A stretch of DNA of 64,000 nt from Neurospora intermedia (taxonomy: Eukaryota > Ascomycota > Sordariomycetes > Sordariales > Sordariaceae): the NCBI GenBank assembly GCA_037102815.1, contig BTPP01000013.1, forward strand, positions 62,001-126,000, in the 5' to 3' direction. The translations under genes were made by a program, and so were the position numbers. Positions 22,180 through 33,173 of this stretch are shown here, piece after piece; the stretch's first letter is position 1, and each line of letters begins with the position of its first letter. A model generated the notes under the pieces. That model did no database searches. It had not been told where the DNA came from and was given only the letters and a program-made list of their open reading frames with translations.

Positions 22180-22982
22180 ATGATTCAACTAAAGGTTAGT
22201 TTTTTTTCCATTTGTTGTGTTTGTACCGAAATAGAGGGCAAAGTGCTGTTGCTGACCATGCGACCTGTAAACAGACGATGCTCAACTGCATCGACAACTC
22301 GGGTGCTGCCCTGGTGGAATGCGCCATGGTTGTCGGCCAGAAGAGGCATGCTTCGATTGGTATGCTTCCGAATTCATTCCGTTATAACCCCACGAACGCT
22401 ATCCTCGACGTCGAGCATATTATATCTACACGAACCCGATCCCTCCTTCGTACCCCAACACTGTCGTCGCCGTTATACCCTTCCCGTCCCGTCCCGGCTC
22501 GCTCGTCCGACTAAGGAACCTCTGGTCCAATACACATATCATACTTGCCTTCCTTCCCTTTCCCTCCTGTCCCCCTCCCCCTGTTGTCCCCCTCTTGTCC
22601 CCCTCCTGCCCCCCTCCCCCCATGTCCCCTCCCCCCTCTCTTTTGTTTTTTTCTCCCCCTCTTCCCAGTACACTAACAACCAAAAGGCGACCGCATAGTA
22701 GTAGTCGTCCAAAAACAGCGCGGCGCCGACTCGGCCGGTATGGCCGCCTCCAGTGCCGCCACCAAGGTGAAGCGCGGCGACATCCGCCACGCCGTGGTAG
22801 TGCGCACCAAGCAAAAAGTCCAGCGCCGCGATGGTTCCGTCGTCCGTTTCGACGATAACGCCTGTGTCTTGATCAACAAGGCCGGCGACCCGATCGGATC
22901 GCGCATCAATGGTGTTGTCGGGCAGGAACTTAGAAAGAAAAAGTGGAGCAAGATACTGAGTATGGCGCCTATGCAGGCTTGA
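22180..22982 (+). CDS. mitochondrial large-subunit ribosomal protein uL14m (L14p)
   Basis: Three exons: 22180-22194 (MIQLK), 22275-22359 and 22687-22982, with donors GTTAGT and GTATGC and an ACTAAC branch point before the last acceptor. Phases close to 131 residues. Sequence follows the L14 family: [20 protein letters not shown], then [34 protein letters not shown] and [11 protein letters not shown]. It binds rRNA in the large subunit at the subunit interface. Divergence from cytosolic L23/uL14 and the bacterial-like [12 protein letters not shown] segment point to the mitochondrial ribosome. The very short first exon is typical of fungal ribosomal protein genes. The second intron (327 bases) has an unusually long pyrimidine tract. 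Confidence 0.93.
22545..22669 (+). repeat. long polypyrimidine tract in intron 2 of uL14m
   Basis: About 120 bases composed almost entirely of C and T, with repeated TGTCCCCCTC units, just upstream of the ACTAAC branch point and acceptor. Probably replication-slippage expansion of the normal pyrimidine tract. Confidence 0.7.
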
Positions 22983-23888
22983 TTGATTGATCATGGGGGG
23001 AAATGGTGGGAGGAAAGGGAGGGGGGGATGATATGTACGATGGGTGAGCGAGAATCAAGATGGAATGAATATGAATACCCTGAAGAAAAGAGTTGAGTTC
23101 GCTGGGTGGGATGTGGCATGACGCTCCTTGAGGTGAAGAGGAGTGTGCTGGATATGTTTGTCATGGTGGTGACTGGTGACCTGGTGACCTCGTAGATGGG
23201 GGGACGGGTTTGGTTTGTCGGTTTGGTCGGGTTGTGCCGTGGTGATGACTGACGAGGAGCGCCAGGTACGGTATATCATCACGTTGAAGTATGATGGAGC
23301 TGTGGTTTGCATCTACGGAATTACCAGGACAGGGTTAGATGGCATGGTCTATATGACTGAAACTGCAACAATGTTCTGGAGTTACGACGGCTTCACAAAC
23401 GAACAATATCACGACATGGTCTCATCGACGGCCTTTCTTCAAGCACCGTTTCAAGGTCCCTTAGCGATCAGCTAGCAGCAGCCGTCACACCAGTCGATAA
23501 GTCTACGGGTCATTTCACTTCGGGACATCAAGCGTGCCGTCCCAATCTGTGTATACTACTGTACATCACATGTCATGTCAAGCAAAGCAACATCACAGTT
23601 CCACGTCACAAGATAGCTGTATCCATGTTCATAATGTTATCCACGAGATTCTTGAGATGGCCGTCTCTTAACTAGTGTCCTGCCGAAACATGAAAAAGAA
23701 AAACCAAACGCCCTGAACCGCGGTCCTTTTGACTTAACCGTGTACAAACGCCGCCGTAATGCAACTCATCATAAACCCCTGATGTTTATAATTAACCTAT
23801 TTTTTCCTACCGCCCGCCTGTCCCCCTATGACAAGGATCGATCGATCGATCTGACCCTATTCCTCCCGAGTGAAGAGTGAATCCCCCA
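22983..23888. other. intergenic region between convergent uL14m and rpb9
   Basis: 3' flanks of two convergent genes. It contains GATCGATCGATCGATC at about 23835-23850. I see no gene; an 86-codon plus-strand frame at 23215-23475 is unlikely to be real. Confidence 0.4.
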
Positions 23889-25122
23889 CTACTGGTAAAT
23901 ATTACCACAATCGCAGCAGACGTAGAAAAGTTTCTGAAAGTATCGTTGTTAACCCATGACTCTGATGAGGACCCCTCTCAGACAGGTGAGTCTTACCATT
24001 CCGGTTTCCGAAGTACGCTGCTGTGACTGGAAGAAAACAGCTTCCGGGTGGTGGCAGGCAGGGCATTCTTTGATGGCTCTTGGGAGCTAGATAGCAAACG
24101 AAAGAAGAAAAGAAGAGATTAGTCTCGATGCAAGGCAAAGCAAATGACAAGAACAAGCCAAATCCAGGTCATCGCCTCGCGGACCAGACCCCGCCACCAG
24201 ACGGACGGAGACTTTTGGGTATGCGCTGTGCTATGCTATGCCGTGCTGTGTGCCAGTCGTGTGTCGGGTGCTGTGATCCCGAAGGTGGGCGAACAACCGG
24301 GCCGCCATGATTATAGATGTATTATAATCCTGATGTAATGGGTATGCCGTAACCGTAATCGCTGTGACCGTAAAATCAAAAAGTCGTAACCTCGTGAGAG
24401 CGGGAGATGCGTCGTCTGCCGGTCGTTGCCTAAGCTGCCGGGACTTGAACGGGCATTTGGCTTGATGCCGTCATGTCCATGTCGGTGTCGTCGAGCTCCA
24501 TGTTTTCAAACTCGATGGAGTCCTCCTCTTCTTCGTAGTCCTCAAAGGCGACCAAGTTGTAAAAGTACTCTTCGGCACGGGCCCTGCCCATGGCCTCCCG
24601 CTCGCTGCTGTTGGAGACCCAGATATGGCTATTGTCGTTCATGTCGATCGTAGTAGCGGCCATCTGGTCGTACAGGGACTCGCAATCGCTGCCGGCCTCG
24701 GAGTCGGAGGGAGGGGCGGCAAAGTGGTTCGAACACAGCTCGATGACGCCACAGCACTGGCAGTAGATGTAGGTCGAACCGTCGGCGGGTCGGGGCAAGG
24801 TCGACGCAGGCGAGGCGACACCATCACCAACAGCAGCAGAAGAAACAGAAGAGACAACACCCACCGTGGGATCAGAGGCGACATCCTGCGTGACACCAGC
24901 CGTCTCGCCGGCAGCGTTGTTGAGGATGTTGCGGTAGATGCACGTCGACGTGGCGGGCTCGGAAAAGTTGCAGGTGCGGCAGGTGAAGAGCAGCTTGTTT
25001 TCGTCTTCGGCCTCGCGGGGGTACAGCATGTTGCTGCATTCGGAGCAGAAGCGGAACGTGATCTGCTCAAGGGGCTTCTTCTCCTTGGCGCCACCGGTGC
25101 TAGAAGGGGCGGGCGACGACAT
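23889..25122 (-). CDS. rpb9: RNA polymerase II subunit Rpb9
   Basis: Three exons on the minus strand: 25122-24865, 24086-23997 and 23933-23889. All junctions are phase 0 (donors GTGGGT and GTAAGA; acceptors TATCTAG and TTTCAG), giving 130 residues. Zinc ribbon 1 has Cys 26, 29, 48 and 51 ([17 protein letters not shown]). The linker ends VASDPT, joined to [19 protein letters not shown]. Zinc ribbon 2 has Cys 94, 97, 122 and 125, with the TFIIS-like [20 protein letters not shown]. Rpb9 sits at the jaw of RNA polymerase II and aids start-site choice, fidelity and transcript cleavage. The first intron is 778 bases, long for this genome, and carries its own in-frame coding-like stretch (24430-24864). 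Confidence 0.93.
24430..24864 (-). CDS. 144-codon reading frame inside rpb9 intron 1, in frame with exon 1
   Basis: If the GTGGGT donor of rpb9 is not used, translation continues from exon 1 for 144 more codons to a TAG at 24430-24432, giving a 230-residue product. The added part has an [11 protein letters not shown] cysteine cluster, a [16 protein letters not shown] stretch, helical [17 protein letters not shown] and an acidic [18 protein letters not shown] tail. Codons are strongly C/G-ending like the neighbouring exons, which is not expected of intron DNA. It would lack zinc ribbon 2. It may be an alternative Rpb9 isoform, or a separate exon trapped in the intron; transcripts are needed to tell. 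No homologue is known to me. Confidence 0.55.
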   Translation of the reverse strand: MGVVSSVSSAAVGDGVASPASTLPRPADGSTYIYCQCCGVIELCSNHFAAPPSDSEAGSDCESLYDQMAATTIDMNDNSHIWVSNSSEREAMGRARAEEYFYNLVAFEDYEEEEDSIEFENMELDDTDMDMTASSQMPVQVPAA

Positions 25123-27656
25123 TTTGGTTGATGTGTTGTGTGTGTTTTGTGTGTATATTTGTGTGTGTGGATGTAAAAGTTGAAAGGTGCTTTTGTTGAA
25201 AGGCGGGATGTTGTTGTGCCCGTTTCTTTGTATGGGTGCTGATGGTGGTGGTGGTTGTTGTTGGGTGAATGGTAGAAATGGATGGATGGATGGATGGACG
25301 GATCGCTAATTGAATTGCTTGACGATCTCAAGGATGGGCTTGGTTGGCTTTCCTTGTTCGGGTGGCGGAAGGATGCAAAAAACTGCTAGTGTAGCGTACT
25401 GGTAGTCAAGTGGAAGTGGAATAAGCAAGCTAGTAACAGCAACTGGATACTTCTTAGCAGTTCAATCGAGTTGTTGCTAAAGAGGAAGAAGTTCGTCCGT
25501 GGAAGAATGAGAGTCCCAAGATGGTTTAAAAAGATGCTGGAAAGCCGGAGGTGGAAAATGGAAAATGGAAAATGGACAAAAAAAGGCACTGCAGGTGAAG
25601 TGGAAGGCCGGCCTAGGAAATGACCAAGAAGTGGAAAGGCGTGAGGCACGAAACCGACAACTCCCTCCCACTGCAATGAGTGCTGTGCTGCAGTCACGTT
25701 CGGTCTGGGATCCGATCCAAGCGTCCGTCGTGCCAACTGCCACCCACTGCAACAGCAATTGTGCCCTGCCGGCCGGAGCAAAACAGCCCTGGGACCTTGG
25801 AAAATCGGGGCCCCAGGAGGGTGACAAGGATGGCTGCCACTGCCAAACCCCTTCACCGCCTTGCCGCTTTGGGTGAGGACGGTCACTGGTCAGGGGCAGA
25901 ACACTCACTGGACTGGACTCCAGGCTGCAAGTAACAGGCCAGTCAGACCGAAAAGTGTTGCTTGTTGCAGACCATTATTTGGCAAAGCCTCCATTCAGAT
26001 GCCCGGTTTTGCAGGAGCCATGATTCGCTGTTTCTTATTGCCGACGGAGACTCGAGTGTATCAAACAGCCTCGATCCAAACTGAAAAGTTCAATTCACTG
26101 GAGCGCCATGCCTGCTTTCCCCCTTCAAAGTGTCTTGTTCTTGGTGTCATGTCTCGAGTAAACGGGCGAGGACAAGACGCAGTCAACAGGGACCGATACA
26201 CCATTACAGCGCATCAGGGGCTTCAGGTCTCACACAAAATGACAAGAGTGTACACACTACTGGAATCCACAACGACGTCATTGAGTCGACCACGAGCACC
26301 TGTCAAGTAGTGTATGTATCATGAGGCTTCAGACGGGATAGATAAACCTTTGTAAATATCATAGTAAATCAGCCCTTGATTGAAAAATCCATCTCGATGC
26401 TCCAAATGCTAGGTCTCCTTCCTCCCGCCCACCCGTGACCCAAATATTCAAGGGCACAGCAAGTCCGTGTGTGGCACCCACTCTATGCACGGAGAATCAC
26501 GAGGCCCCAAGGAACGGTTGCGTGGGGTGTCCCGATGCAGCAACAACTGACGACGGATCGAGAAAGTGTGTGGATGGCCGGCTCATGAGAGGGCGACGAG
26601 GATCATGGTGCTCATCCGATGCTACACAGCACACGACCGGGCTGCAGGTTTGCAGCTTCGGTTCCTGCTGTCGAGAACCAACGGGCCGGTACTTACTTTA
26701 GTACTCGAGAATTAACCAAGTCACGCAGTCTTTTATTGTTTGTGAGCTGTGACCTTTCGATGAAAACAAAGGAGAAAAGGCCAGGATTAATTGTTAGTGT
26801 AATGTGTGTCAAGAATACCTATTCCTCAAAGTTCAAGTCGGTTGCTTCCATAACTCGACCTCAATTAATTCAAAATTGAAGACTACAGTAGTCGAAACCA
26901 TCAAGGTGATATGAATACTAGCTGACCAAGCAACCTCATCCGACTCGGAGGATTGCAGTCCAGTGGCACCCACACGAGGACATGTCGACAAGGACAAGAA
27001 CCTGTTGGACCTGACTTGCCACACCATCACACTACACTACTGACTACACACACTAACAAAATGGTGCCCCTGACAGCTCCGTCCCCGCGAACGAATCCTC
27101 AATCGCGGAAAACACAACGGGCGGCGGCGGTACGGTACCTGTCCCCTTGCCCGACCCCGCTCCCCCAGAGAAAGTCCCCGCTTTTTGTGCCTTGTGAGGT
27201 GTGGAGCCGCCGGACAAGCTGACGTCCCTGACGAAGGAGAGCTCCATTGCCTAGAACCGGGAGAGTCTTGGCCGGAGGAGTGCTGGATGTTTCTCTGCCT
27301 GTTCCTCCTTCCCCCCCGCCGCCGCCAGGTGATCTAAAAAGTTCAATTCTCCCTTTGCCAATTTCTCCTTCCATTTTTCATCTCTCCTTTTTGTAGTCAC
27401 TTTCTAATCATCATTGTTGAAGCTCTCCCGGCGCAACTCAAGGTACGTCACCATGCCGGGCAGTCTCTGGTTGATCACGCGAGTCGCAATTGCGCCTGAA
27501 CCTCCTTCTCCCCGTTGACATCGCGACCGCAACAAGGCGACCCGCCTACAGTACTCGACGACTAGCTTACTGACCGCAAACCGCATCGCAACTTTTACAG
27601 AACCGACTTACGAACCAATCACCACTACAACCACCACCACCACCAAAACCGTCATA
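25123..27656. other. intergenic region upstream of rpb9 and ssp-1
   Basis: A GGAT microsatellite (about 25276-25300) lies about 155 bases upstream of the rpb9 start, and GGAAAAT is repeated three times (25555-25575). Near 27053-27397 both strands are open and protein-like, but no gene model could be settled. The 60 bases before 27657 are CCA/CAC-rich leader of the isomerase gene. Confidence 0.4.
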
Positions 27657-28580
27657 ATGTCCAACGCAAGTCACCCGCTCACCACCTACCACCGGTGAAC
27701 CACCCAACTAACCCACCCCGTCCCCTCCCAGACCGTCGAGACCGGTCTCCCCGAAGACTGGGAAGTCCGCCACTCGCAATCCAAGAACCTGCCCTACTAC
27801 TTCAACAGCGCCACCAAGACCTCTCGCTGGGAGCCGCCCTCGGGCACCGACGTCGACAAGCTCAAGATCTACATGGCCAAGTACCACTCGCCTACGAGCC
27901 AACAGCAGCAGCAACAACAGCAACAACAACCACAAGGAAAGATCAGGTGTGCGCATTTGCTGGTCAAGCACAACCAGAGCAGGAGGCCCAGTTCTTGGCG
28001 CGAGGTCAGTCCCCCTCCCCGTTGTCCATTTCAATTTGCCTCAGAGTGCCTGCCTGGTGTTTGTTGCTGCCTCCGGCGGCCCCTCCGGGGAGGCTCCTGC
28101 GGAGAGCTGCTCGCTGCGCTCGTTATGTTTTTGTTTCTCTCTTTCTGACTGACACTAACCACCAATGACAGTCCGAGATTACCCGCACCAAGCAAGAAGC
28201 CCTCACTACCCTGCAAGGATTCGAACAGCGCATTAAGTCCGGCTCCATTTCCCTCGGCGAGCTGGCCCTGACCGAGTCCGACTGCTCCTCTGCTCGGAAG
28301 CGGGGCGACCTCGGCTACTTTGGACGCGGCGACATGCAAAAGGAGTTTGAGGATGCCGCTTTTGCGTTGAAGCCCGGCGAGATCAGCGGCATCGTGGACA
28401 CAGCTAGTGGATTGCATTTGATTGAACGGTTAGTCGACATTTCTTTTCCTCGAAGAATCAGAAGAAGGAGAAGGAGAAGGAGGAGGGGACGGAAAGTATA
28501 TTGGAGATGGACATGTGTTGCGGTTATCTGGTTGTGTGTGGTGACGGCCGCTACTACTACCGAGTGACACCAGGACATAG
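27657..28580 (+). CDS. ssp-1: Pin1-type peptidyl-prolyl cis-trans isomerase (parvulin) Ssp1
   Basis: Four exons: 27657-27665 (MSN only), 27732-28004, 28172-28428 and 28574-28580, closing to 181 residues. Intron 1 begins with GC (GCAAGT), a GC-AG intron. An N-terminal WW domain has Trp 13 and Trp 36 (LPEDWEVRHS...SRWEPP). Ten glutamines at 60-69 separate it from the PPIase domain (RCAHLLVKH, SRRPSSWRE, catalytic-type Cys 132 in ESDCSSARKRGDLGYFGRG, FALKPGEISG, GLHLIER). This family isomerises phospho-Ser/Thr-Pro bonds, including in the pol II C-terminal domain, and acts in the nucleus. The basic pair R87-R88 for phosphate binding is present. The polyQ linker matches Neurospora Ssp1 as described in the literature. 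Confidence 0.95.
27666..27671 (+). other. GC-type 5' splice site of ssp-1 intron 1
   Basis: The codons ATG TCC AAC are followed by GCAAGT, and exon 2 begins after CTCCCAG at 27731. No GT in a suitable position restores the frame, so a GC-AG intron is the simplest reading; otherwise GCAAGT matches the donor consensus well. Confidence 0.75.
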
Positions 28581-31134
28581 CGAGACGGACATCATTCGAG
28601 AACGAACAAAAGTTGCTGACAACGACATTGGGGAATGGTACAGGCTCGAGTAGGATCCCGATACGCCACGACAACAAATCATGACCACTACTTTTGAACA
28701 AGAACTTCAAAGGGCGCTGAGAGCGTGCATGATAGTATAGGGAAGACGAATTAGGAACTTTGCTTCTAGCGCGGCGCTTTGCGATGGTACGAAGGAGAGG
28801 AGGAATTCGAGTGATGAGACCGGGAGCACGCCTCTTTATGTCGAAACCCAAAATGATGGCCGCGATGACGCATTGTGCTATTATGCGGTCACCGGAACTT
28901 TGACATGTCGGATTATTGTACGCAGTACAAAGCAGGCGACAGAGGCCAGGTAGAAATATCTGAGTTCTTCCTTGCTCAAGTGCTGATATAGTGGGAGGGG
29001 AAAACCCAAAAGAAGACAGCCGGATAGGGAAAAAAGAAATAAAAAGCAAACAAAATAAAGCATTCCACATTTTGAGACACACACACACACTCCCATCCGA
29101 CTTAGAGGTACCTATCGATGCATAACGGAAACATGATCCAATGCCAAGTAAGATGGCCAAATAAACACCCCAAGTGATTCGAATCTAAGTACCTAGCTAC
29201 AGTACTTGCTCACATACCTCTCTACGTGGCTGGGGTTTGAGAGCAGGAAAGATAGAATGGAGCCTAACTAACCGAACAAGCAAAGAACTGAAAGAAGAGG
29301 TACTTTGGTCTTTAAACTCCAAAAACAAATTGGAAACCAATTCGGACCAACCATCCATCCATCCAACCATCCATCCATCGCCATGATTGAAGCTACATAT
29401 TAACGACAACCAAAATTTACAAAATCATTATTAAGGTAGAAGAAAGAGCCGTAAATGTCAAAATGAGAATATCAAAATCAATGAGTAACTAGATGTAACT
29501 AGGTAGTCAATCTACCTGAGTAATTGAAGCAAGCGTGCATCATGTGTGCGTGTGTGCGTGTGTGTGCGTGATCCATACCTCCACCTACCTACCTACCTAG
29601 GGTCCCTACCTAAGGTCCCTACCTACCTACCTACCTACCTACATTATGCCCATGTTGGCTACCAAGTCCTAGGTACATTCAATTGGGGCTAAATAGCCAA
29701 GTCCTACATTATGAGTACTTGCATAAAGTGGATGACCTCTTTTCTCTTTTTTCTAAAAGAGCCAAAAATTCTCTCGACGGAGAACCCGATCCGAGACTCC
29801 GAGGGGAAGAGAGCTACCTAGCTAGGTATTCATCAGGTTCTCATCACACACATCCCACAGGATCAAGTGCGAAACTTGGCAATAAACTGAAAGTGAAGTG
29901 AAGTGAGTACCATCTTGGGGGAAAGCCGATCCATATACGCATACATGATGTATGTACATGCATAGTATGCTTCACATTGACATACCGAGCAAAAGATATG
30001 CAAGAATACTTGGTTTATTTCTATACTCTAATAAGCTGAAATATTATGTGTATGTGTGTCTTTCTCTTCGCAAAGCCTCTCTTCTTGATCGAGATAGAGA
30101 TTCCAGAGATTCAAGGGAGGACGGCAGCCACCGACGTGAAGAAGACCTGATCTGTGTGTGTTCATCCCCAGATCCAGTATCCAGGGTAGCGAAATGGGCA
30201 GTACTGCTAGCTACCTTGACAAACTCCAGAATACCGCGGCGCATCAGTCCGGACTTTTATGTCGTCAACCCCAACTCGGGTTGAACCTTGTACCCCAATG
30301 GCCCCCTTGACTCTTCCTTGACTTTGACCCATCCGATAGTGTCCTGGAAGTGCCTTAGAGGTACAGGGAAACGATGATAAGAAATGACCCGAACGAAAAG
30401 AAACCGCGGGAGCCAGTGCTCGACCGCAAAGAGTTCTAAGAAATGGGGTATATGATATGATGGTCAAACGCACACCTAAAAACCGTGCCGACCGACTGAC
30501 TGACCGAAAGACCAAAAGAAAAAGAAGAAGAAGCGAACCAAAACGCCATTTCTGTCCCGAAAACCAAGTGAAAGGAAAATGTGACCCGACCATGGTCATT
30601 ATCGTGAGCATCAGAGCATAATTCATAGCCATGACTTTCGTTCCTTGTCGTACCCTTTACATTCCTTTCTTTTCCCATTGTCCGTTGTGAATCGATATGT
30701 TGTTGGCTTTTGCCTAATGATCTTTTGTGCAGTTCCAAATTGGCCAGGTTGCCTTGCTGGTTGCGTTTCTGTCCCTTTCCTTGTCCCATGCGGTGGCGAT
30801 GACTGTCCTGTTAAACCAGTTCTTCCACCTCGTTTGATGATGCTCTTGCTCACATCCGAATCATGCAACGGTTGGTAAGTATGTACAACTAGGAAAACAC
30901 GGAGAGAAATGTGCGGGAAAATGAGAAGAGGGTGCTCAACTCGCTCAACGAGGAGCTTTTGTATGTAGGGTAATATGAGTCATATCGATGGAAGCCTTTT
31001 GTTCGCTTGTTTCCGTGTGTCTGGTGCCGTTGTTGCTGGCCATATTGTAGGATTGTGTCCATGGGCATTCATATGTTCTTAGGTATCGTGTCGGTATGTA
31101 GTTGTCGAGTTCATAGGTCGTGTAAGTATTGAGA
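28581..31134. other. intergenic region with TACC repeats
   Basis: No gene supported. A GTGTGCGTGTGTGC run lies near 29544-29569, and TACC/CCTA repeats fill 29580-29642, with an interrupted GGTCCCTACCTA unit. A 281-codon minus-strand frame at 28315-29160 overlaps the isomerase gene and looks accidental. Part is probably the 3' UTRs of the convergent flanking genes. Confidence 0.45.
29580..29642. repeat. (TACC)n microsatellite
   Basis: Tandem TACC units interrupted twice by GGTCCC. Similar short TACCTACC and GGTAGGTA motifs recur between genes elsewhere in the window. Confidence 0.85.
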
Positions 31135-33173
31135 TCATGGCATAGTTCCTCCGACGCTTGCTACCACCCACTCCGCCAACGGCTTGATACTTGCGAAGCC
31201 AACCGTCATGACTCCCAATGCCATCATCGATAGCGCAGAGTATGGCGCCGCTTCGCTTCCCACCTCATACAAGTATGCAGTTCCCATGGCCGCCGAGTTG
31301 ATACCGATTGTCAGACCAGCCGCTACCGTATGCGGGTCGTTCATACCCTCGCCTTGTGCGGATGGAGTTGTGGTAGGCGCTGTTGTACGGGCCCGTTGAG
31401 CCTCGAGGTCAGATGACCGCCGAACGGGCACAGTGAGCAGCTCAGCCTGGCTCGCCTTAGGTTCAGTCTTAACTTCTCCTGCTGGCTTATCCTCAGACTT
31501 TTCGGGTGAGGTGTTGTCAGTTGCCTCTTGCTGCTTGACGAAGCGCGAGAAAATCGTTCGTTCCAACCAGCTACCAAGCCCAAACCCTAGTCCCATCTGG
31601 AAGATGATGCCACTGATGACCACCATGGTCGCGTTGAGGCTGGCATTGCCTCCCATTGTAATCATGACCGGGGCGCCCATCGCAATGGTGACGCTGCGAG
31701 CAGTGTAGGCAATGTTGCGGGAGGCGGGGCCGAGGCCAATGGCGCGAGTGAATAGAGGACCCAACGCGACGTTGCCGATGGCGAGAATGGAGGAGACTAT
31801 GAGAACGGTCAACCCGGCGCGGGAGAGTAACTGGCGGCGGTACTCATAAAGCTTGAAGCCCCAGGCCACCAAACCGGCATTCAAGATGGACTGGGCGATA
31901 TCGCCTGCGGCCATAGAGACGTTGAGCTTGTTTCCCTCCGCATCGACTCCGCCATTGACACTATGTAGGAGGAGGTGGGAGAGGGTTGTCTTGGTCTGCA
32001 AGGTGTCCAGCATCTTGCCCAAGGCGCGATCACCAATCGCAGCGTCAAGGTAGACATACGCCATCGTGACAAACGAAGTCCATAGTACCGCGTTGAGAGA
32101 ACCGGTCAGGGTGATTCGGATCCAAGGAGCGAGCCCGTCGGCATTTTTGACGGCTCTTTGAACTTCCAGCATAGTGAACCAAGTGGCGAAGAGGAGAAAG
32201 GTCGCAAGAGGGGCGTCACGGTGCACCGCATATCGTAGGGGAATCCCAACGGTGAAAGTCAGGAACCAACACAAAACCAATACCGGGTTTCGGCTAAGCC
32301 ATCCTCGGAATCCTGTCCTCGGTGTCTCCTGTGCCACTGTAGGCGGGGTATTTTCGAGGGAAGTCGGGGGTCTGGTCCCTTCACAAGCGCTCTCCTCACC
32401 GGAACAAGACACACCGAAGGTGAAGCTGCTAGCCATGGAATTGGGCTCGAATACCATCTTCGAAGACATCCAGCTCCACCGTTCTCTACGGCCTTCAATC
32501 ACTTCCATGTTCTCCGACTCGTTGGGGAGAGTACGAATTCGTTTCCAGCGGACCATCAACGAGTGAATCGGTAAAGCCAGGAGATATGTGGTAACGGCAT
32601 TAATGATTCCCGTGAGCACTTGTCCGTGTTAGCATAACCTCCACATCATTTACAATGCGAGCGTCTTACCGAAGCAAGCGATAACAAGCCCCACGGTGCG
32701 GGCATCAGCAAGTGGTCCTCGACAGATCATGACAAAAGGGATAGTGAAGCCGATGGACATGTGTCGGTTGAGAAGGTTGGTCTACCCGTGTCAGTATGGG
32801 GGAGGCCAAAGCGTTCGGCCAGTTCAGTCCGGGGTAAGACACTTACCGCGCGGCTCAGGTGCTTTTGATAAAACTCCTCCAGTCTGGGCATAACACACCC
32901 GCAAGCGGATAAGACGACGAAGACGGCGACCATGGCCAATATCGAAGGGGGAAAGTCCACGCTATGGTTGTCCAGCATCAGATCGATGCCAGCTATGAGA
33001 AGCTGTGCCATACATATCAACAGAGTTGCTACCACGCCGTCCCATAGCTGTGTGTGCTTGTGCAAGTAGTGCCGCAGCCTTGCGTAACGCTGCCTCGCTG
33101 TTGTTGAAGTGAATAGGCACATGGCGAATGTAGGTGTTGCCGAAGGAAGTGCCGATGGTAAAGTAGAAGCCAT
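31135..33173 (-). CDS. LrgA/LrgB-type multi-pass membrane protein
   Basis: Three exons on the minus strand: 33173-32847, 32781-32670 and 32618-31135, with GTAAGT and GTAAGA donors; the frame closes to 640 residues. The N-terminal part (exons 1-2) has about four hydrophobic segments and an LrgA-like stretch (VDFPPSILAMVAVFVVL, FTIPFVMICRGPLADARTVG). A hydrophilic loop follows, then several more membrane spans. Near the end the LrgB signature appears: SVTIAMGAPVMITMGGN, GINSAAMGTAYLYEVGSEA, SALSMMALGVMTVG. The bacterial pair is holin/antiholin-like; the plant fusion PLGG1 exports glycolate and glycerate from plastids. The fungal fusion is probably a carboxylate-type transporter, but substrate and membrane are unknown. 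Confidence 0.85.

Noticed and set aside
24639-25331. 230-codon minus-strand frame overlapping rpb9 in another frame
   Set aside because: It is the shifted-frame shadow of rpb9 exon 1 and the intron frame, Arg/Ser/Pro-rich, and without the Rpb9 cysteine pattern.
27053-27397. Possible small gene upstream of ssp-1, on either strand
   Set aside because: Minus strand gives a 64-codon ATG frame; plus strand gives protein-like segments with GTGAGG, GCTGAC and CCTAG splice-like sites but no start codon. I could not decide between them or support either. A TGA in the plus frame within FCAL-x-GVEPP was considered as recoded, but nothing supports that.
28315-29160. 281-codon minus-strand frame antisense to the end of ssp-1
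   Set aside because: No recognisable domain, irregular codon use, and it overlaps well-supported exons on the other strand.
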